DNA of 64,000 nucleotides, from NCBI RefSeq assembly GCF_015775515.1, contig NZ_CP065383.1:2480001-2544000 (forward strand), read 5' to 3'. This document shows positions 53,218 through 63,400 of the stretch, piece by piece. Each line of letters starts with the position of its first letter. Positions within the stretch are counted from its first letter, which is position 1. The translations under genes and the position numbers were made by a program. Source of the stretch: Atribacter laminatus. GTDB lineage: Bacteria > Atribacterota > Atribacteria > Atribacterales > Atribacteraceae. Under the pieces are notes generated by a model. The model was not told where the DNA came from. It saw nothing but the letters and a program-made list of their open reading frames with translations, and did not search any database.

Positions 53218-54149
53218 AAAAAATCAGGAGAAAGATAATTGAATAAGATTTTCATTATCATCACGTTGATCACCCTGCTCACTCTTCCAACTATTGCACA
53301 AACCTACGAGGTCTCGAGAGTCATTGACGGCGATACCATCGAATTATCAAACGGAGAACAGGTCCGCTATATTGGCATAGACACTCCAGAATTTCACAAT
53401 GGGATACCAAACCCTTACGCTCAAGAATCTTATGAAGCAAACAGAAAATTAGTAGAAGGAAAAGAGGTGTATCTCGAGCTCGATATAAAAGAACGAAACA
53501 AATACGGCAGGATCCTCACTTACGTTTATGTTGATGGCATTTTCGTCAATACCTAGCTTATTGAAAACGGATATGCCCAGATCATGACCATCCCACCGAA
53601 TATTACCCATCAGGAACTATTTTTACCGCCCCAGACCAAAGCACGGGAGGGGAATAGAGGATTATGGGGATTTGAAGGAAATGCAAACATTGAATCCGGT
53701 GATATCATTTATCCGTATGTCGGAAAGCGGAACAGTATGAAATTTCATCATCACTACTATAATTTGGTGAACGATATGAAAGATGTTTATTGTCTTATGA
53801 TAAACCCAGTAGTATGATGTTTTAGACCCATCGAGTGCACCAAATAAATCCACTAGGTGCATACGTTAACTCCATAGCTATATATGACGGTTTAAATGAA
53901 CCACAATAGCTATAAGCCCACTTTTCCGAATCATGAGTTTTACTGTTCTGAGAATAGTACTCTTTGATGGGTAGTTTGAAGGAACAAGATTAAGATTTCT
54001 ATAGAACACCAGATGCCGAGGCTGTGGAGAGCGTGAACAACGTGTTTTGGTCGTCCACGAAGCGGAGGGTTGTCCACAAGAGGTCGGTACTATCCATCAG
54101 CCTCTTTAACCGGCAGACATAAATACACTCTTAATTACTTAGTTCTGGC

Positions 54150-54893
54150 TCAATTTTTAATCCCATGTCGTTCCCTCATTGACACTTTGCCGTCAATAAG
54201 GATGGTATAGGAATCATGGACAATACGATCAAGAATGGCATCTGCTAGTGTATCTTCGCCGATCTTTTCATGCCACCCACGTGGAGCAAATTGGGTGCAA
54301 AAAATAGTAGAAGCATTCTGATGTCTTGCTTCAACGATCTCAAGGAGATCCATTGCCTGGGTGTCTTTAAGTGGAGTTAAGAGCCATTCATCCAAAATGA
54401 GTAAGCCAACCTTTTTGTACTTCTTCATCACCATCTGATAGACACCTTCACCTCGAGCCACTGCCAGTTCATCCAGAAGATCCGGTAGTCGGATATACTT
54501 AACGGTATAATAGTTGCGACAAGCCGCCATACCAAAAGCACAGGCAACATAAGATTTCCCGTTTCCAGAGGCACCCATGATGATGAGGTTGCGTTTCTCC
54601 TGGATGTAAGCGCACCCAGATAGCCGTAGGATTTGTGCCTTATCTAGTTTCCTGTCGGCATGGTATTCAATATCTTCAATGCTAGCCTGAGGATAGCGGA
54701 AATCTGCTTTTTTAATGAGATGGAGCAGTTTATTGCTTCTGCGTTTAGCCCATTCCACATCAACAAGAATACCAACCCGTTCTTCAAACGATAGCTCCTG
54801 ATATTTCTCATCAGACAGTTGGCGTTTGAAAGCATCCGCCATAGCGGAGAGTCGCATGTCATGCAGCTTGTTCATGGTCGTAGAATTAATCAT
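54150..54893 (-). CDS. istB: IS21-family helper ATPase IstB (copy B)
   Basis: Same 247-aa protein as at 3525-4268: Walker A GASGNGKS, Walker B LLILDEW, ATG overlapping the istA stop by 8 bases, GGAGG ribosome-binding site. No differences seen from copy A. Confidence 0.93.
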   Translation of the reverse strand: MINSTTMNKLHDMRLSAMADAFKRQLSDEKYQELSFEERVGILVDVEWAKRRSNKLLHLIKKADFRYPQASIEDIEYHADRKLDKAQILRLSGCAYIQEKRNLIIMGASGNGKSYVACAFGMAACRNYYTVKYIRLPDLLDELAVARGEGVYQMVMKKYKKVGLLILDEWLLTPLKDTQAMDLLEIVEARHQNASTIFCTQFAPRGWHEKIGEDTLADAILDRIVHDSYTILIDGKVSMRERHGIKN

Positions 54894-56439
54894 TGTCTTT
54901 TCCTCCATAGTAGCCGGCACCCCGGACAAATCCGTAGATGTTGGGATTGTCTTTTGTCGCTTTTTGTCGATCTGATTGGACTGATATTCTATCCTGACCG
55001 GTTTTGAGGATGGTCTGGATGATTTTGAAACTCGGACTGGGCGTGTAACAAAGTGCCCGCTGGCACGCTTCTTCAAAGCGGGATAAAGAATACTTGTCAG
55101 CGAGTTTCATAAGCGATGTACAAGAACGGTAACCTTGTTTCTCAACTCTTGATGCTGACAAAAGAGCATTCACCACAATGACGGCATGAGGTCCAATGGA
55201 AGCAGCCCAATTCCTAAAATGATCAGCATTTACAGCCAGGTACTGTTTATGTTTCTCTGGCATGTGATCCGGTACCGTGACAATCTGGCCTTCCTGACCG
55301 CGAATCCGAATATGGGAAGCAATGCGATGATTGTGGTAAAAAACTTCAACAGTTTTGCTGGTTATACGTACCTCCACTTGATGCCGGATGTACTCATAGG
55401 GCACTGAGTAGTGATTTTTATCCACAATTATGTGATAATCGTACTGTACGGACGCCGTTGACCAGGTGGCAAGCTCGTATGGGGAAGTAGGCAAAGGCAA
55501 AAGCAGTGCTTTTTCCTCTTCTAGGAAGGCGCTTTTCCTGCTTCCCGGCTTCTTTTGAAAAGGTTTCTGGTTGAATTCTTCCAGCTTAAGACGGATGGCG
55601 CTATTCAGTTCGTGTAATGAAAAGAACTGTTGGTTTCGCAAAGAGGCAATGATCCAGGTGGAAATAATACCCACCGTACTTTCGGCATGGGGCTTGTCTT
55701 TGGGGCGCCTGACTCGGGCTGGAATGACTGCTGTCCCGTAATGCTCGGCCATTTCTTGATAGGTTCTATTAATCTTGGGATCTGGTCGAGAGGCTTTATC
55801 TACACTGGTTTTTAAATTGTCTGGCACGAGGATTCTGGCCACTCCACCAAAGTATTTGAACGCATGAACATGAGCATTGACCCAGCTTTCCATATCCATT
55901 GACAGGAAGGCTTCTACATAGGCATACTGGCTGCAAGATAGGCTCGCTACGAAGATATAGGCTGGAATAAGTTCACCGGTTAGATTATCAACAATAAAAC
56001 CAGTCTTTCCAGCCCAGTCCACTTCCAGCATTTCACCGGGTTTGCGCTTAATGCGCATAGTGGCTTTGGTGGTATTGGCATACTTATGATAATACCGACA
56101 GAATTGGCTGTACATGAGTGGGATTTCACCATTGAAGCGGCATTGTTCATGGTACTCATGCCACAACAAACTTAAGGTGACACCACTTTTGGCCATTTCT
56201 TTATGAACATATTCGCAATCCGGTATTTTTCGATTGGACTGACTCCTTTTTTCCGGAAAAAGGAGTTCCTGAAGATCTGCATCCGACATGTTTTTATCGA
56301 AAGGCCATGAAATCTCATGCCTTTCTGCCCGTTCAACCACATTACGGATTGTGGTCCGTGAGCACTGGCAACTGGCAGCAATGCCACGTTGACTCACACC
56401 TTGGCTGTGAAGCCGAAGAATTTCTCGATACTTGATCAT
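54886..56439 (-). CDS. istA: IS21-family transposase IstA (copy B)
   Basis: Same 517-aa DDE transposase as at 4261-5814, with EVDWAG, VPDNLK and HAESTVG catalytic segments and an N-terminal helix-turn-helix. The full identity of the two proteins indicates recent transposition and probable activity. Confidence 0.95.
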   Translation of the reverse strand: MIKYREILRLHSQGVSQRGIAASCQCSRTTIRNVVERAERHEISWPFDKNMSDADLQELLFPEKRSQSNRKIPDCEYVHKEMAKSGVTLSLLWHEYHEQCRFNGEIPLMYSQFCRYYHKYANTTKATMRIKRKPGEMLEVDWAGKTGFIVDNLTGELIPAYIFVASLSCSQYAYVEAFLSMDMESWVNAHVHAFKYFGGVARILVPDNLKTSVDKASRPDPKINRTYQEMAEHYGTAVIPARVRRPKDKPHAESTVGIISTWIIASLRNQQFFSLHELNSAIRLKLEEFNQKPFQKKPGSRKSAFLEEEKALLLPLPTSPYELATWSTASVQYDYHIIVDKNHYSVPYEYIRHQVEVRITSKTVEVFYHNHRIASHIRIRGQEGQIVTVPDHMPEKHKQYLAVNADHFRNWAASIGPHAVIVVNALLSASRVEKQGYRSCTSLMKLADKYSLSRFEEACQRALCYTPSPSFKIIQTILKTGQDRISVQSDRQKATKDNPNIYGFVRGAGYYGGKDND

Positions 56440-56676
56440 TTATTTGATCAGCCTCCTAATGAAGATTTACACTTTACAGTGTATTTCCTCATTATATGTC
56501 AGGTGGATCTCTCCATGACCAAGGTGGGCCTATTTGATACTCATGGTGGACCTTTTTGAGTATACGAGTGGGTCTATCCCAAAATATTACTCAAAGAGAA
56601 AAATAAGGTCTTTTTTAAGACAAGGGAAGAAGCGATTGAGGCTGGATATGTGCCGTGTAAAAGGTGTAAGCTATAA

Positions 56677-57345
56677 TTCAAATTTCATAAGGTGGGATAA
56701 ATATGCAATTAGAATGGATTAAGTGTCAAGGAAATATTTGGTGTCCACTGAGTAGTGTAAAATTGAGGGACAAATATTTCGATGACTAAGAAGGGGTTTA
56801 TATTATTTGGTATTAAGATTCTTATGGCTCAATAGTAATAGTACGCGTAGGACAAGGAAATATCAGAGAAAGGCTCCAATCCCATCGTGAAGAATCTTAG
56901 GGTTAGGTCTTGATTCTTGAATTTTTAAAAAATTATTGATGTGGCTCAAGGAAAACAATCTCATTACTCCTGTTTTATACGAATAGGGTACCCTCACCCT
57001 CATTCTTGATTATAATGTTGCCAGATCTGTGAGAGTTGAGTCATAAAGGATTTTTCCCCTTTATGAAAGATATAGACGAGGATGATGCGTATCATGTATA
57101 TGTACCTCGTCCCTATATCATTGGCAGGGACAATAAAAAAACCAGGGCGGCATTTCAAAAGCCCGAGTGAACCCAGTTGCCTAGGTAACGAACCCCGTTA
57201 GCCACACCCCACGTATTAAATAGAAAAACACATTTTAACCGGGGATGTCTTATTGTACTCTTATTATTGTATGATAAACACCAGAAATTCTTCCTAAAAA
57301 CTAAAAAATATCCCTCCACAGGATTCTTCTAAATATATTAAAATT
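56677..57345. other. gene-poor region with remnants
   Basis: Contains the GIY-YIG-like remnant, an inverted diverged copy of the AAGAATCAAGACCTGACCCC motif near 56906-56932 (read on the minus strand) and the block CCCCGTTAGCCACACCCCAC near 57197-57216, shared in diverged form with 38118-38140. No intact gene was seen. It receives the 3' end of the minus-strand defence-type operon. Confidence 0.5.
56703..56895 (+). pseudogene. remnant of small GIY-YIG-like protein
   Basis: From an ATG at 56703 with AAGGTGGG upstream, the frame reads MQLEWIKCQGNIWCPLSSVK, then FDD, TAA, EGVYIIWY, TAA, DSYGS and VRVGQGNIRERLQSHREE. GVYIIWY...RVGQGxIxxRLxxH resembles small GIY-YIG-type proteins. There are two in-frame stops, and the rest is missing where an inverted AAGACCTGACCCC-type repeat begins (about 56906-56932). 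Confidence 0.5.
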
Positions 57346-60300
57346 TTATCCAAGAATTACCTTTAAGTCACTGAAATGGACTTCAACAAATTTGATACTA
57401 GTTTTTAAATTTCCTAATCTTAATTCAATTTCAGGTTTATCATTATTCTTAATAGAGTAATATAGATCATTCATTGTGTTTTCATCGTTCTTTACAAATT
57501 CTTTATACATTGCTGCACATAATGGGCAAAGAGCTAAGAACTGTGCTTCATGCTCTTTTTTAAAAAAATCTCTTGATAAAGCTTCTACTGCCTCGAAATA
57601 ATACTCACCATCACGCTTTTTGAAAGGCATTACATTTTTACAGATCTGGCAAATCATTTCATCATTTTTGTTGGTATATTTGTTTCTTAGCCAAATATTT
57701 GGATCTATCGAACCCCTGGATGTCCTAACGCTTCTTTCAGTTTTTTCGTATTCTTTAATAGAAGCATTTTTAATTTGTTTAAATATTTGTTCTTTTCGAC
57801 GCTCCAAATTATGAGCCGCATCTGTTGGAAAGACTGGCTTTTCGTTTCTCATCGATACACTTTTTTTCCATTGTATGAATTCTTCTGGGTGCAGTTTTAT
57901 AAAATTAATATCCTCAGCATGAATGCCTACTTTTTCTGCAAGCTCAGCAACCATGTTTTTTTTAAATCCTAATAGATTTTCGAGCTTTTTATCACTTTTA
58001 AAAAGTTCAGGAAGTTCGTCAATGTATAATTGACTTGGTTTTTTAAAAACTCCATTAACGTCTGGTAACCAAGAATTTTCCATCAATAATCGTCCAAATT
58101 CGGATATTACCTCTTTTTTTTCACTGTTCAGATAGTTTTGATTGGTTGATTTTTCTACAATACCTCTAATGCAATCAGAATTAGGAATAGCAATAGTGTT
58201 CCAAATATATGCGCTTTTTTCTAAAGAGGGTGATTTCAAAGCATGTTCTAAACCTTCTATTTGAATATCGGGATCAAATCCGTTTAAACCGCGTTTATGG
58301 TCAGCATAATAATCTCTAATTATTACAAACCCTCTTGGATCAGAATTTTTTTTGATAACTTTAACTTTATTTCTAACACCAAGGTCTCTAAATAAATTAA
58401 ATAAGGAATCACTATAATTCGAAGAAACAAATCCAACTGATATATTACCTTCAAAATATATTTTTAATTTCTCATTAAAAAAATAGACCTCTGATGGTTT
58501 ACGATATGTTATCTCATTTGAGCCATTAATTTCAGCTAAAATAAAAGCCGATTTTTCAAGAGCCTTATATAATCTATTTTTTTTATCTTGGGAATCCGTT
58601 TTATATGCATGTTGGATTTTATCGATATCAGAAAGATGATCTTTTAAAGAGGGAGGTTTTGATGTAGATGAGTATTTAGGAATTACATATTTAATGACCT
58701 CCTCTACAATATCCAGCTCTGGAATACCCAATTCTTTTAAAAAAATCCGTGCAGATTTATCGTCAGCGATTTTAGTTTTTACAACTGGTAAAGAAATATC
58801 TCCATTTATTTCAATAGGTAAATAGACATTTGGTAAGCCATCATCACTAAAAGGTTTTACATGCTGTCCATTTTGGGTACGTATAATTGGTTTTTCGCGA
58901 AGAGGTACATCTCCGTTCCAAATGGAATTAGTAAATCTCTTTTTCCACAAATTTCTTTGTTCTATAAGTTGCCTGTAGAACTCAATGAACCATTTATCTG
59001 ATTGTTTTTCAAAAAAGTGAATATCCACCTTACGTGCAAATGTGTCAGGATAAATCACATCTATTTTTAATTCATTTCGAAAAAATTTCCATAAAATAGA
59101 ACTTTCGGTTACATCACTAGAAATCCATTTCAGAGGTGCATTAGTTTTAAATAACTGTTTAAGCTGTTCTTCTCTTAACAATTTTCGTAACCATTCTCCT
59201 CTAGCTAATTTAGCATTTCTAGCAGACACGAATGTCTTATCATCAGTTGGAAGTAATTCAGTATTCAGTAGTACATCACGAACCGCAACGAAAATTGGAT
59301 AAAATATACTATCTTTATCTTCAGAAATGTTATTTAATCTACTAATGAGTGCTTCTAGAAAATTAACTTTTAAAAGATTTCTTTCCTTTAATTCTGGCAA
59401 TGAGGTCTTAACTAGTTCTGATGCGCATGTCATCAACCAACGATTCCACGGCACATCCCTAATATCTTCTCGTGAACTTGGCAAAATAAAGTCACCATTG
59501 ATCAGAAAAGGCAAACCCGAATCAGAACGAACAGGCAAATAGGCAAAAATTTTCCCTATGCCCCTTTGATTATTATTTATTGGAAATGCGATTGATACTT
59601 CTCGTTCTCTGATATTTTCTCGTTTTTCTTGAATAATTTCAGGTGGTCTATTAAAGGATTTAGAAAAAAATAGAAATTCAAAAGAGTCTAAATATGAATT
59701 GACTAACCTCTTTTTCTCAACATAAATTTTGACTAAAGGTAAAAGCGAATCGTCTTTCCATATCCTCATCATACTTACTTTATTAGTTTGGATTCTAATT
59801 TCTTTGATCTTTGTCAAAAAAAGAATTATTTCTGGTTGAATATCATGAAGCATTTTTTCAACGTCTGAATAATTAATTTCAATTTTATTGAGAGGCAATA
59901 TAATAGTAGTATGAGAGTTATTAATTAGTTTATCCGGAAGTTTTTCAACCCATTGGGGTACAATATATCCAAGTCCTGTTATTTCTTCTTCTTCAGGGAA
60001 GCAAATACTATAACCATTAGAAATTATATGAGGTTTTGATGTTACTTTAAAAACGGACTTGAAGCCTATTCCTTTTTCTCCGATATATCCCTGATTTTTT
60101 TTCTTGGTAGATTTTCCTATTGCACAGATTGCTTCAATGTTTTCTGGAGAAAAACCTAACTCATTATTATGAATAATCAATGCTCCATCAGATCCTTTGG
60201 TTTCGGTAGGATCCTTTTGCACTAAATGAAATGACAGACTTGGTTTTGTGTTATGAGGATAAGTATTGTCCTCAGCGTTTTGAATTAATTCAAATATAAA

Positions 60301-60459
60301 GTGAACGTTACTTGAATAAAGGCCATCGGAAAGATGTTTTATAGAATCCATGAGATCTGAAGATAAAGGATTGCGTCCTTTTTTAAGATAACCATTTTCA
60401 TCAATCCAATACTTTTTTAATCTTATCTTATTGATATGTTCACGTGCACCTTTAAACAA
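57346..60459 (-). CDS. sacsin-like GHKL ATPase with C-terminal Cys-rich module
   Basis: About 1037 aa from a TTG at 60459 (GAGGGGGG upstream; overlaps the helicase stop by 8 bases). The N-terminal GHKL/HSP90-like ATPase has N-box FIFELIQNAEDN, then EAICAIGKS and the G2 motif YIGEKGIGFKSVFKV. A long middle region, largely unassigned, follows with FLINGDFILPSSRED (sacsin-repeat-like). Near the C-terminus CQICKNVMPFKKRDGEYYFE and LALCPLCAAMY give two CxxC pairs for a zinc-binding module, possibly nuclease-related. It is paired with the SNF2 helicase upstream. A role in anti-phage defence is inferred from this pairing and the island context. Confidence 0.8.
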   Translation of the reverse strand: MFKGAREHINKIRLKKYWIDENGYLKKGRNPLSSDLMDSIKHLSDGLYSSNVHFIFELIQNAEDNTYPHNTKPSLSFHLVQKDPTETKGSDGALIIHNNELGFSPENIEAICAIGKSTKKKNQGYIGEKGIGFKSVFKVTSKPHIISNGYSICFPEEEEITGLGYIVPQWVEKLPDKLINNSHTTIILPLNKIEINYSDVEKMLHDIQPEIILFLTKIKEIRIQTNKVSMMRIWKDDSLLPLVKIYVEKKRLVNSYLDSFEFLFFSKSFNRPPEIIQEKRENIREREVSIAFPINNNQRGIGKIFAYLPVRSDSGLPFLINGDFILPSSREDIRDVPWNRWLMTCASELVKTSLPELKERNLLKVNFLEALISRLNNISEDKDSIFYPIFVAVRDVLLNTELLPTDDKTFVSARNAKLARGEWLRKLLREEQLKQLFKTNAPLKWISSDVTESSILWKFFRNELKIDVIYPDTFARKVDIHFFEKQSDKWFIEFYRQLIEQRNLWKKRFTNSIWNGDVPLREKPIIRTQNGQHVKPFSDDGLPNVYLPIEINGDISLPVVKTKIADDKSARIFLKELGIPELDIVEEVIKYVIPKYSSTSKPPSLKDHLSDIDKIQHAYKTDSQDKKNRLYKALEKSAFILAEINGSNEITYRKPSEVYFFNEKLKIYFEGNISVGFVSSNYSDSLFNLFRDLGVRNKVKVIKKNSDPRGFVIIRDYYADHKRGLNGFDPDIQIEGLEHALKSPSLEKSAYIWNTIAIPNSDCIRGIVEKSTNQNYLNSEKKEVISEFGRLLMENSWLPDVNGVFKKPSQLYIDELPELFKSDKKLENLLGFKKNMVAELAEKVGIHAEDINFIKLHPEEFIQWKKSVSMRNEKPVFPTDAAHNLERRKEQIFKQIKNASIKEYEKTERSVRTSRGSIDPNIWLRNKYTNKNDEMICQICKNVMPFKKRDGEYYFEAVEALSRDFFKKEHEAQFLALCPLCAAMYKEFVKNDENTMNDLYYSIKNNDKPEIELRLGNLKTSIKFVEVHFSDLKVILG

Positions 60460-63400
60460 TATTATTACCCCCCTCAATGAATAAAATTCCAATTGCAACA
60501 AGGTCTGCAATTATGTCTGCTTTTCTCACAGCAATATCAATATCCTGTATATGTCTTTCGTAATCTGCTTCAGCGGCTAGTATTTGGGATTGGCGCATTC
60601 TTTTAATTTTCTCATCAGATGCACTCTTTAACTGTTCTTCAAGTAGCATTAGCCTTGACCGATGGCTGGTAGATAAACTTTCCCTTCGATATTCAGCCAA
60701 TTCTTGGGTTTGTTGGCGATGCTTATCTCTCGCTTCTGACCATAATTTATAATGTTGCTCATCTAATTCATTCCAAACCGGAATGTTAATAATATCCTGA
60801 ATTTCAACTGTAAAATCTTTCGCTTTTTCAAGTAATTGAGTAAGATGGGGTTTTATTAACTCTGATTTAGCAACCGGACAAAGTACTAAATCTTCCTTGA
60901 TACCATGGAATCTCCATTGATAAATGGCAAATTCATATTGACCCGTTGGAACATCATTAATTTGCACTTTTAATTTAGTTATAACTCGTTGTTTTGCATC
61001 AAATGTATTTGCTGCTTGTTTTACTAAAGGGTGGTGTGGCATTATAAAAGTAGCATTATGGTTATGTAATGCACAGTCCGATTCGAAGGTAATAATAAGA
61101 TGAGGATTGCCTTCTTTTAACCACTTCATCCACTCACGATATTGAATAGTGTTTTGTTTTGGAAGACGTTGAAAATCATGCAAAAGTTTATTCCGTGCGT
61201 CTTGTGATAGGCGGAGGGTCTTTAAGGGCTTTTCGCCAAGAATGTAATCTTGTTCCTTTCCGCATGTTTGTTTTAAATAGCAATCTACCAACCTATAAAT
61301 TGATTTGGGTGATAGCCAATAGCTTGTGGCTTCTTCTATTTCTTTTCTAAATTTATCTTCAGGGAAATGAATTCCAAATAATTCCATCTGCCTTTCTTCA
61401 AGGGATTCTTGCTCTTGTATCAACCTAATCTTGTTATCTGCTAATTGCTGTAGTTTTGATCTTCGTTCTTCTGTGTTTAGGATATAGTTTTCAGCAATGT
61501 TTTTGATCTCCCTAGTAATTTCCCCGAGTATTTCTTCACAGGAACCCAAAGCATTATTAAAAACTCCTATTCGAAGAAGGCAACGCTCATAGATGTCAGC
61601 GTCTACAGTTCCTGGAGTAACCATGTTGATAATGGTTACAGTCTCGCTTTTCTGACCTTTTCTATCAATACGACCAATTCGTTGCTCTACACGCATAGGA
61701 TTCCAAGGTAGATCATAATTAACAATACAATCGCAAAACTGATAATCCAAACCCTCACATCCAACTTCCGAAAATAATAGAAGATCAAGGCTATCTGCTT
61801 CTTCTCGTGGTTTCTCAAAGCGATTTCTCAACGAAACTCGTTCTTCTTCAGGTGTATCACCATGTACCATTCCTACTCGGAAACCCTTTTTTACAAGATT
61901 TTTATAAAGATAATGAAGCGTGTGTCGAAAACTACTAAACAGCATCAATTTATTATTATAGAGGTTTTGCTTATCTCGAATAACGTTATACAAAGCCTCG
62001 AGCTTTGGATCATAAGGATCAAGCAAACGTGCTCTATTAAGCAGTGTCTGAATCTGCATTTGGATTGGAATAACAACATCGTTTTTTGGTATCGTTTCAG
62101 TATCATCAGCTTCATCCCATAACAATTCATCTATGTGGCAGTTTAAAATATCTTCAAGGAAAGGAACGAGTCCAAAAATACAACTTGCCGCTTGGCGCCT
62201 AATAGTTGTCATCATAAACTTGATATTGACATCTCCATGAAGTCTGCTAAATATTTCAGCTTGTAATTGTAGTAACTCATCATGAAGATTTTTTTGAGCA
62301 GGAGTGAATTCAACAGCTACTGTTTCTGGTTTTCGCATTGTAAAATCTCCAATATCTCTACGACGAGTTCTATTAATTATTCCTGCAAATGTATACAAAT
62401 TTTCAATTTCTGTAACTAAATGTATTCTCTCATTATCGTTTATATTTCCTTCAGTCAATCTTGAACATATTCTCGTAAACTCGGGATTATGTCTTAGAAT
62501 TGCTTTGCCCCAATTCGTATTTGCTGCTTGAACAAGGGCTTCAAGTGTTTTGGCAGGCCATTCATTTTCTCGGGTACGAACTAGAGACACTGCTTTATTA
62601 ATGAAAGGATTAGGTTCTGCCATATGTTCATAACTTTCCTGATCTATGATTAAATCTGGCCGAAGAGCATTGAGGAGAACAAAAAGGTCTTGACTTCCTA
62701 ACTGAATTGGTGTTGCCGTCAAAAAAACGACTGCTCCTGCGTAATCACAGAAGAATCTCACTGCTTTATGGCTAAAAGTGTTTTGGTTCCTAATATGATG
62801 AGCTTCATCAACTATAACAAGATCAAACCGTGGGGGTGGGTCGAGATCAAGGAGACCCTTTTTCCGTTTTCTTTTATCACTTGGGTTTGAACCATAAAGT
62901 AGAGCCTCGTCGAATAAAGAATAGGGAATTATTGCCTTATGATATTCTTCTGGCCAAACTCCTTCTAGATCCATCTCTTGAATGCAGTATCGTAAGGTTC
63001 TTCCATCAAGATGAGAAAATCGTTCATCAAAACGCTTCATCTCATTCTGCCATTTACGTTCAGTAATCAGTGGGCGCGGACATATGATTAGAATAGAACG
63101 AATGTCGTGTCTCGCTTGAAGCTCCCGAAGGATTAGGCCTGCTTCAATGGTCTTACCAACACCTACACCATCAGCAATTAGCAACCTCGGTCGATCCGAT
63201 CTGATAAATCTTAAAACAGGTCTGAATTGATATGGGATAAAATCAATTCGGGCTGCATTAAGTGAGTAGAGTGTGGACACACCTGGATATCTTATATGTA
63301 GGGCAGTAAGGTAAGATTGAAATTCCTCACAAGAAAAAAATACATACTCGTTTTCATATATACTTTCAGCATGCAGTTGAGAAGCATAAAACGTTTGAAC

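Larger units (their letters stand above)
53784..56593 (-). mobile_element. IS21-family insertion sequence, copy B
   Basis: 2810 bp, apparently identical to copy A (constant offset of 50625). Flanks are AAGA (53780-53783 and 56594-56597); AAAGA can be read as a 5-bp duplication if the terminal A is counted. The flanks differ from those of copy A, showing a separate insertion event. It lies inside the thermonuclease gene. Confidence 0.94.
53239..56676 (+). pseudogene. secreted thermonuclease (SNase-like), broken by nonsense codon and IS21 insertion
   Basis: From a TTG at 53239 (AGGAGAAAG upstream) the frame has a signal peptide and SNase blocks VSRVIDGDTIEL, VRYIGIDTPEFHNG and VYLELDIKERNKYGRILTYV, then TAG at 53554-53556 where relatives usually have Trp (VNxWLIENGYAQ). 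It continues in frame with LIENGYAQIMTIPP, AREGNRGLWGF and a C-terminal YPYVGKRNSMKFHHHY. The IS21 copy B splits it at 53783. Removing the element and one target duplication restores MKEKNKVFFKTREEAIEAGY and VPCKRCKL, ending TAA at 56676, an Ada-like Cys/His tail. Confidence 0.9.

Noticed and set aside
3159-56593. Composite transposon bounded by the two IS21 copies
   Set aside because: The target duplications at the two copies differ from each other, and each copy has its own matching pair, so they inserted independently.
56534-56722. 62-codon plus-strand ORF across the right end of IS21 copy B
   Set aside because: It is a different frame from the reconstructed thermonuclease tail, and part of it lies in the IS end.
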